Positions 57,370 to 64,000 of a stretch of DNA of 64,000 nucleotides are shown piece by piece. Both the position numbers and the translations under genes were made by a program. Every line of letters begins with the position of its first letter. Position 1 is the first letter of the stretch. The stretch comes from an uncultured Ruminococcus sp. (GTDB lineage Bacteria; Bacillota; Clostridia; Lachnospirales; Lachnospiraceae). Location: NCBI GenBank assembly GCA_904418845.1, contig CAJFQC010000009.1:16741-80740 (forward strand), written 5' to 3'. The notes under the pieces were generated by a model that was given only the letters and a program-made list of their open reading frames with translations, made no database searches and was not told the origin of the DNA.

Positions 57370-60047
57370 GACCCATAAAACTTACCATGTCTGCCTTTGG
57401 TTCCTACTCCGGGGCAGAAGTCATTGATTTTACGAAAATACAGGGCGGCCTCTTTCTTATCACCGGAGATACAGGGGCAGGAAAGACAACGATCTTCGAC
57501 GCCATCACCTATGCTCTTTACGATAAGACCAGCGGCGGCAGACGCGACGGAAATATGATGCGAAGCCAGTATGCGGCAGAGGATACGGATACCTATGTGG
57601 AATATACGTTTTCGTACAGGGGGGAGGAATATACGGTACGCAGGAATCCGGAATATATGCGTGTGGGAAAACGGAAGAATGCGGACGGGAGTATTCGTCT
57701 TGTAAAAGAGACGGCGAAAGTCAGTCTGCTTTTGCCGGACGGGAAGGAATATCAGGGAAAGAAGCGGGAGACAGACCAGAAGATCGAGGAGATCATCGGA
57801 CTGGACGCGGGGCAGTTTACGCAGATTGCAATGATTGCTCAGGGGGATTTCCTGAAGCTGCTTCATGCCGAATCCAGAGATCGTAAGAAGATTTTTTCAA
57901 GGATCTTCCAGACGCAGATTTACTGGCGGATACAGGAAGAGCTGAAAGAGCAGGGAAAGCAGTTGTATACCCGCCTGAAAGAGAACGAGACAGATATTCA
58001 GCGTGAGATGTCAAGGGTGGATCTAAGCAGTGCGGAGATGGGGCAGGAACCGGCTTGCAACTCCGTGGAACAATGGGAAGAATCGGCTCGTGGCATTGCG
58101 GAGCGATGGGAGAAAATCAGCCGCGTCCCCATGCCGTCTGCCGAAGAGGCGCTTGCTGTTTTAAAGGAAATATTAGATGTGGGAAAGCAACATGCCAAGA
58201 CGCTGGAAAAAGAACAAAAAGCGCTCCGCAAAGAGGCAGAAGAACTACGTATAAGTATTGAGAAAAAGCAGGAGACAAACCGTGTCTTTGACCTTTTGGA
58301 ACAATCGCAGAGGCGGCTTTTACAGCTTGAAGGTGAGCGTGGTGAGAAGGAGGAACTGAAACGGCAGTCGCTTCTCGGAGAGCGGGCAGAGCGGGCCCGC
58401 AGTCTGGAAGTACAGGCAGTCCGCACGAAGAAGGAACTGGAAAAGACAACGGAAGATATGCAAGAACTGCTGGCATGGAAGAAGGAGCATGAGACGGATG
58501 AGGAAAGGTTAAGAGAAAAAGTATCCGTGCTGGAGAGAGATCTGGAGCAGACAGAGCCGGGCATGCAGGAGCAGATCATCCGCCTGAGAGAATTTTTGCC
58601 GCGCTTTGAGAATGTGCGCAGGCTGCGGGCAGAAAATGCCAGGCGGACAGAAGAACTGTGCCGTTGCATGGAAGTGTGTCAGGCAGCGTCGCAGAAGTAT
58701 GAGCAGATGTACGAGATGTTCTTCCGGGAACAGGCGGGAATCATGGCAAAAGAGCTGAAAGAAGGGCAGCCTTGTCCGGTGTGCGGTTCCGTCCATCATC
58801 CGATGAAAGCAGCCCTGCCGGGAAACGCTCCCGATCAGGAAGCCGTGGAACAGGCGAAGCAGATTCGGGATGATGAGGAGAAGAAGCGCTCTCGGGCACA
58901 GGAAAACTATCAGCGCGTTCGTGCTGAATTAGAAGCGGAACAGGCTGCGCTGAAAGAAAATGCGGACAATGAGGCGGAGGTGAAGGCCCGGCTGAAAGTG
59001 TCGGAAGAGGAATTGAAAACCAAAAAAGATATTCTGGCGATGACACAACGGGAATATCAGAAAAGCGCCGAGGAAAACCGCCGCAGGAGCGGACAGCTTG
59101 AAAGTCTTGCCACGCAGAAGGAGAATCTGGAAAAGCGTTTTACGGAAGAGCAGGAGAATTTCCGTGAGGAGATCAGAAGGCAGCAGTTTTCTGATCAGGA
59201 TGAATACCGTGAGGCAAAACGGTGGATCGAAGGATGGCAGGAGAAAGCGTCCCGGGTCAAGACGTATGAGGACGCTGTCTTAAAAGCGCGCGCCCAGACT
59301 GAGACACTGAACGAGCAGACAAAGGGACGGAAGCGAGAAAATGTCGGGGACGACAAAGAGCGCCAGAAAGAACTTGTACGGCAGATAAATGAGAAGGAAA
59401 AGATCCGCCTGGATATCTATGGGAAAAACGTAGGGAATCAGGGCGCGTATGATGCCCTTGTGAAATGCTTTGGTTCTCAGGAAGAACTGCGGAAGCAGTA
59501 TGAAGTGATCGGCAACTTAAGCCGTACTGCCAACGGGAACTTAAGCGGCAGTGTGAAGCTGGACTTTGAGACTTATGTGCAGAGGAAATATTTCCGGCAG
59601 ATCATACAGGCGGCGAACCGAAGGCTGGTACGGATGACATCCAATGAATTTATCCTGCAGTGCAGGGAGATAAAGAACTTAAGCAGTCAGGGACAGGCAG
59701 GGCTTGATCTGGATGTGTACGATCTTGTGACGGATTCGGTGCGTGACGTGAAGTCTTTATCCGGCGGTGAATCCTTTATGGCGGCCCTCTCCATGGCCCT
59801 TGGGCTGGCAGACATCGTGCAGAATACGGCGGGAGCGGTGAGCCTGGACACAATGTTTGTGGACGAGGGTTTTGGTTCTCTTGATGATACTTCTAGGGAG
59901 AGGGCGATACAGATATTAAAAGAACTGGCCGGAGAAAAAGGGCTGGTGGGGATCATTTCCCATGTGAATGAACTAAAAGAGCAGATCGACTGGAAACTGA
60001 ACGTGAGAAAAAGTGAACACGGCAGTCATTCACAGTGGATATATTAA
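57366..60047 (+). CDS. sbcC: SMC-like exonuclease SbcCD subunit C
   Basis: MRPIKLTMSAFGSYSGAEVIDF, GDTGAGKTTIFDAITYAL, zinc hook QPCPVCGSVHHP, SLSGGESFMAALSMALGLAD; ATGA overlap with sbcD. Confidence 0.95.
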   Translation: MRPIKLTMSAFGSYSGAEVIDFTKIQGGLFLITGDTGAGKTTIFDAITYALYDKTSGGRRDGNMMRSQYAAEDTDTYVEYTFSYRGEEYTVRRNPEYMRVGKRKNADGSIRLVKETAKVSLLLPDGKEYQGKKRETDQKIEEIIGLDAGQFTQIAMIAQGDFLKLLHAESRDRKKIFSRIFQTQIYWRIQEELKEQGKQLYTRLKENETDIQREMSRVDLSSAEMGQEPACNSVEQWEESARGIAERWEKISRVPMPSAEEALAVLKEILDVGKQHAKTLEKEQKALRKEAEELRISIEKKQETNRVFDLLEQSQRRLLQLEGERGEKEELKRQSLLGERAERARSLEVQAVRTKKELEKTTEDMQELLAWKKEHETDEERLREKVSVLERDLEQTEPGMQEQIIRLREFLPRFENVRRLRAENARRTEELCRCMEVCQAASQKYEQMYEMFFREQAGIMAKELKEGQPCPVCGSVHHPMKAALPGNAPDQEAVEQAKQIRDDEEKKRSRAQENYQRVRAELEAEQAALKENADNEAEVKARLKVSEEELKTKKDILAMTQREYQKSAEENRRRSGQLESLATQKENLEKRFTEEQENFREEIRRQQFSDQDEYREAKRWIEGWQEKASRVKTYEDAVLKARAQTETLNEQTKGRKRENVGDDKERQKELVRQINEKEKIRLDIYGKNVGNQGAYDALVKCFGSQEELRKQYEVIGNLSRTANGNLSGSVKLDFETYVQRKYFRQIIQAANRRLVRMTSNEFILQCREIKNLSSQGQAGLDLDVYDLVTDSVRDVKSLSGGESFMAALSMALGLADIVQNTAGAVSLDTMFVDEGFGSLDDTSRERAIQILKELAGEKGLVGIISHVNELKEQIDWKLNVRKSEHGSHSQWIY

Positions 60048-60092
60048 GGCGGCATAGTCAGAGGGCTGCTTTAAATGGGAATAAAACGGATG

Positions 60093-60126
60093 CGAGGGAC
60101 CCCGAAACCGGAATCCCTCGTTTTTT
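60093..60126. terminator. Terminator between sbcC and the convergent GH13 gene
   Basis: cgaggga ... tccctcg followed by tttttt. Confidence 0.7.
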
Positions 60127-61449
60127 CTATACCATTTTCAAATACTGTATACTGTACGCCGGTATTGTGAATTGCCCCTGGAGCGTCACGATATTTTTTT
60201 CACTGTTCTCTTCCAGTACCCGGCAGAAATCCCCCTGCAGCTCGTGGTGGTTTGCCGTAAAATCTGCGTCCGCCGCATTGATCGCTATGAGCATGCGTTC
60301 TTTGTCTGTCTTGCGCTCAAAGACAAGCTGGTGGTTCGTAAGGACAACATTTTTGTAAGAACCATTGCAGAGAGCATCGCTTTTGTGTCGTGCGGCAATC
60401 AGCTTCCGGATAAAGTCTGTCAGCTTATTGGGCTTCGGCTCCTCGAAGCACGGCCGCAACGCATAATCGTTGTCCGGGGCTTTCGCCCCTTCCTCGCCCC
60501 ATTCACTTCCGTAGTAGAGGCAGGGGATACCCGGCATGCCGAAGAGCAGGCCATACGCCAGAGGGAGATGGTTCTTGTTCGCCAGGATTGTGGCGAGTCT
60601 TGACACGTCGTGATTGTCCACGAAAGACATCAGGTGCTTGCCGCGGTAAATACACCATGGCTCCGATCCGTACTGACGATTCAGAGAATGTGCAATCTCA
60701 AACATGTTCATGCTGTTGAAGCTGGAATAAATCCCCTTGTAGCACTCATAATTTGTGCAGCTATGGAGCATTTCGTCATTGACGATGAGGTTATAATCTC
60801 CGAAGAGAACTTCGCCGATCAGAGCAAACCCCGGCTTGAGTTCTTCGCAGTAAGCGCGGAGTCTGCGCATGAAATTATGATCCAGGCAGTATGCCACATC
60901 AAGCCTCAGTCCATCGATATTAAATTCTTCAATCCACATTTTCACACAGCTTAACAGATAGTCAGTTACCTCCGGGTTCTGGAGATTCAGTTTGACCAGT
61001 TCATAATGGCTCTCCCATCCCTCGTACCAGAATCCGTCATTATATGCGCTGTTTCCGTCAAAACTGATGTGGAACCAATCCTTGTACGGAGAATCCCATT
61101 TCTTCTCCTGCACATCCTTAAATGCCCAGAAGCCTCTGCCTACATGGTTAAATACGCCGTCAAGCATGATCTTGACATCGTGCTTGTGGAGCGTCTGGCA
61201 GACCTCTTTAAAATCTGCATTTGTTCCGAGACGACAGTCGATCTTGAGAAAATCTCTCGTGTCATATCCGTGGTTGTCAGATTCAAAGATCGGATTGAGG
61301 ATAATAGAACCGATACCCAGCTTTTGAAGATATTCCGCCCAGTCTGCAATCTTTAAGATGCGGTGTTCCGTCGTGCCGTCATTGTGTACCGGAGCCCCGC
61401 AGAAGCCGATGGGATATATCTGATAAAAAGTTTCATTGTAAGCCCACAT
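60127..61449 (-). CDS. GH13 alpha-amylase-family glycosidase
   Basis: FYQIYPIGFC, IMLDGVFNHVGRGF, DGLRLDVAYCLD, GEVLFGDYN, SFVDNHDVSRLATIL. Confidence 0.92.
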   Translation of the reverse strand: MWAYNETFYQIYPIGFCGAPVHNDGTTEHRILKIADWAEYLQKLGIGSIILNPIFESDNHGYDTRDFLKIDCRLGTNADFKEVCQTLHKHDVKIMLDGVFNHVGRGFWAFKDVQEKKWDSPYKDWFHISFDGNSAYNDGFWYEGWESHYELVKLNLQNPEVTDYLLSCVKMWIEEFNIDGLRLDVAYCLDHNFMRRLRAYCEELKPGFALIGEVLFGDYNLIVNDEMLHSCTNYECYKGIYSSFNSMNMFEIAHSLNRQYGSEPWCIYRGKHLMSFVDNHDVSRLATILANKNHLPLAYGLLFGMPGIPCLYYGSEWGEEGAKAPDNDYALRPCFEEPKPNKLTDFIRKLIAARHKSDALCNGSYKNVVLTNHQLVFERKTDKERMLIAINAADADFTANHHELQGDFCRVLEENSEKNIVTLQGQFTIPAYSIQYLKMV

Positions 61450-61582
61450 AATTTAGTCCCTTTCCGTTTTATGTCTGAGTGCCTTCATGAAAGTCTGGGA
61501 ATGAGGCACGCACTATGGGAGTATTGTACCATAAATGCTTCTGGAAGAGAAGATATACATGGTGATGTTCCCAATTTATCCT

Positions 61583-62173
61583 CTAGTTTTGCGTCTTCTT
61601 TTTCTCGGACAGTTCTTCTTTGCCCCAGAGCACTCTTAAATTTCGCTTACCATAAACAAACAGGGTAAACAACATTGATATAAGGCAGATGATAATGGTT
61701 ATAACGGAGACTTCGGGAGTGATATCGATCCAGAAAATGTGGAGGATCATCATGGCATAGAGCAGAGTGGTGGCAACCTTCCCATGGAAATCCGCGCCCA
61801 CTACCCTGCCTGTTTTCCGGATCATCAAAAGCCCGGTCGTTCCGATAAAGATCTCTTTCATCACGAGCACGCCAAAAGGCGCCGCCATAAGAGGAAAACG
61901 TGTGACAAGGCAGAAGAGCATGGCTGCCTGCGTCAGTTTATCTGCAATGGGATCCAGTATCTTGCCCACATTGCTGACTGCGTTAAAATGTCTTGCGATA
62001 AATCCGTCAGCTAAATCGGTAAGGCCGGAGAGGATGAGCAGTGCTCCCGCCGGGAAATAATCCCTCTTGATCGTATACAGCCAGATAATGACGGGGATCA
62101 GCAGCATGCGGAATAAAGAGAGCAGATTTGGTATGGTTAAAATTTTGTTTTGTGTTTCGCGATTTGAATTCAT
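61583..62173 (-). CDS. pgsA: CDP-diacylglycerol--glycerol-3-phosphate 3-phosphatidyltransferase-like protein
   Basis: CDP-alcohol phosphatidyltransferase motif DLADGFIARHFNAVSNVGKILDPIADK; ATG 62173 with aaggaag RBS. Confidence 0.88.
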   Translation of the reverse strand: MNSNRETQNKILTIPNLLSLFRMLLIPVIIWLYTIKRDYFPAGALLILSGLTDLADGFIARHFNAVSNVGKILDPIADKLTQAAMLFCLVTRFPLMAAPFGVLVMKEIFIGTTGLLMIRKTGRVVGADFHGKVATTLLYAMMILHIFWIDITPEVSVITIIICLISMLFTLFVYGKRNLRVLWGKEELSEKKKTQN

Positions 62174-62428
62174 TTGTAACTTCCTTTTTACTATTATCTC
62201 TGTTTTATTGTTCAGTCCGGCGTTGGAAACACAGCCGACAGAAAAAAGTATATAAGGCTTCTGTTTTTCTGTCAATGCGCAGGGAAAAGAAACATGCAAA
62301 GCGCTGATTGACACTGAAACAGACAGAATATATACTTAAAAATAAGGGCAATCCATCGATTGAAATGTGTTGACAAAGATTCACTGCTAACAGCAAAGCT
62401 TAAGAAGCATTGATCGGGAGGGATTTAT

Positions 62429-62896
62429 TTGAAGAAGAGAAGAGATACGAAGAAGAGAGCGGCTGCATTTTTTCTGACCGCAGTAGTATCGGTATTGGTG
62501 TTTTCCGGTATCGTGTGGGCGGAAGAAGAGGGAAGTATAGCAGATGCGGATACAGTGGGAAATTCCTCGGATATTGCCGGGCCTGAGAATGCAGCAGCGG
62601 CAGGGGAAAGTGAGGCGGAGGCGCTGCAGGATACAGAGTCAAACGACACTACACACGGAGATCTTGAGGAAGGCGGGACAGAGCTGCCATCTTATCTGGA
62701 ACCCACACATAAAATTGATAAACTGGAACTTACAAAACGTGAACCTGTGACGCTGTACGAGGTGAGCGTGAGAGCTCTTTCATTCACACCGCAGACCGGG
62801 GATGAGGAGAACCCGCAGGTGATGCTATGGATTGGAGGCATGGTTGCCGCGGTTTTAGCTGCTGTTATTATCATTATATGGAAGAAACGCAAATAA
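62429..62896 (+). CDS. Small secreted, sortase-like anchored hypothetical protein
   Basis: TTG start with ggaggga RBS, signal peptide, C-terminal TPQTGD - TM - KKRK. Confidence 0.6.
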   Translation: MKKRRDTKKRAAAFFLTAVVSVLVFSGIVWAEEEGSIADADTVGNSSDIAGPENAAAAGESEAEALQDTESNDTTHGDLEEGGTELPSYLEPTHKIDKLELTKREPVTLYEVSVRALSFTPQTGDEENPQVMLWIGGMVAAVLAAVIIIIWKKRK

Positions 62897-62946
62897 GTTT
62901 TCAGAACCGGAAGGCAGATAGGCGCAAGGAAAATCTAAAAAATATC

Positions 62947-62975
62947 TTGACAGGGGGAGAAGCCAGTACTATAAT
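62947..62975 (+). promoter_or_regulatory. Consensus promoter of rplM-rpsI
   Basis: TTGACA - 17 bp - TATAAT, exact consensus at both boxes. Confidence 0.9.
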
Positions 62976-63087
62976 ATTACAGCATGACTAAAGGAGAAAC
63001 AGTATACGCCATAGCCCCGGAGTGTGCTGATTTCACATATACAGGCAAGTAAATGTTATCAGATGATTCTTAATAGGAGGAACACCC

Positions 63088-63516
63088 ATGAAAACTTATA
63101 TGGCTAACCCTGACAAGATTGAAAGAAAATGGTATGTGGTTGACGCTGAGGGATGTACACTCGGACGTCTTGCATCTGAGGTCGCTAAGGTTCTCAGAGG
63201 AAAGAATAAGCCGGAGTACACACCGCACATTGATACAGGCGATTATGTGATCGTTGTAAACGCAGAGAAAGTAAAGGTTACAGGCAAGAAGCTCCAGCAG
63301 AAGATCTACTACAATCACTCTGATTATGTAGGCGGCATGAAAGAGACAACACTTGCTGAGATGATAGCTAAGAAGCCGGAGAAGGTAGTCGAGCTGGCTG
63401 TTAAAGGAATGCTCCCGAAAGGACCTATGGGAAGAAGCATGATCAAGAAACTTCATGTTTACGCTGGCCCAGAGCACGCGAATCAGGCTCAGAAGCCGGA
63501 AGTTCTTACGTTTTAG
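63088..63516 (+). CDS. rplM: 50S ribosomal protein L13
   Basis: [61 protein letters not shown]. Confidence 0.98.
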   Translation: MKTYMANPDKIERKWYVVDAEGCTLGRLASEVAKVLRGKNKPEYTPHIDTGDYVIVVNAEKVKVTGKKLQQKIYYNHSDYVGGMKETTLAEMIAKKPEKVVELAVKGMLPKGPMGRSMIKKLHVYAGPEHANQAQKPEVLTF

Positions 63517-63541
63517 GTAGAGGTGAAAGGAGGAAATAACA

Positions 63542-63934
63542 GTGGCTAACGCAAAATATTACGGAACAGGAAGAAGAAAAAAATCAATCGCAAGAGTTTA
63601 TCTTGTACCGGGAACGGGCAAGATCACGATCAATAAAAGAGACATCGACGAGTATCTCGGACTTGAGACGCTGAAGGTTGTTGTCCGTCAGCCGCTCGTG
63701 GCTACAGGTACAACTGACAAGTTCGACGTTATCGTGAATGTATGCGGCGGCGGATATACAGGACAGGCAGGAGCGATCCGCCACGGTATCGCAAGAGCTC
63801 TTCTTGAGGCTGACGCTGATTACAGACCGGTGCTCAAGAGCGCAGGTTACCTGACTCGTGACCCGAGAATGAAAGAACGTAAGAAGTACGGCCTCAAGGC
63901 TGCTCGTCGCGCGCCTCAGTTCAGCAAGAGATAA
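63542..63934 (+). CDS. rpsI: 30S ribosomal protein S9
   Basis: [40 protein letters not shown] ... [17 protein letters not shown]. Confidence 0.98.
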   Translation: MANAKYYGTGRRKKSIARVYLVPGTGKITINKRDIDEYLGLETLKVVVRQPLVATGTTDKFDVIVNVCGGGYTGQAGAIRHGIARALLEADADYRPVLKSAGYLTRDPRMKERKKYGLKAARRAPQFSKR

Positions 63935-63964
63935 CAGGCCCGACAAACCAATTCAAAAATGCTC

Positions 63965-64000
63965 AAAAAGCCCGGAACCATGCGGTTTTCCGGGCTTTTT
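63965..64000 (+). terminator. Terminator after rpsI
   Basis: aaaaagcccggaa ... ttccgggcttttt; T-tract may continue past the window. Confidence 0.88.

Overview
This is a roughly 48% GC bacterial chromosome window whose gene order and proteins look like a gut Lachnospiraceae (Clostridia); the taxon is inferred. It is mostly dense core genome: a uronate catabolism operon (kduI end, kduD-like SDR, eda, kdgK) with an AraC regulator; a very large secreted beta-helix/FN3 surface protein with a small anchored partner; murE-priA-def-fmt-yugP-rsmB-rlmN-prpC-prkC-rsgA-rpe-thiN; ychF, lgt, nifJ; a sensory-type [FeFe]-hydrogenase with a SpoIIE phosphatase; an ECF sigma gene beside a broken anti-sigma-like gene; amidase and CNNM transporter; murB-rapZ-whiA-HPr; tRNA-Glu(CTC), fba, type III glnA; a GH2 beta-galactosidase with AraC regulator; radical SAM sulfatase maturase plus TauE/SafE; ABC-class ATPase, ProX, sbcDC; GH13, pgsA, rplM-rpsI. 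I see no rRNA, CRISPR array, prophage or intact IS element. The observations most worth follow-up are: (1) a G15 homopolymer in an unannotated 44-codon ORF that links proX to sbcD by ATGA overlaps at both ends, so tract length would switch the coupling; (2) the HydS-like hydrogenase/phosphatase pair divergent from an ECF sigma whose anti-sigma partner is decayed; (3) a structured leader on the AGCS transporter with glycine-riboswitch-like words; (4) terminator-linked leader modules sharing a repeat in front of glnA and the sulfatase maturase; (5) a perfect 15-bp hairpin inside the start of rsgA; (6) a giant beta-helix protein with a probable dedicated chaperone next to the uronate operon. No database search was run. 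Family assignments come from recognising protein motifs.
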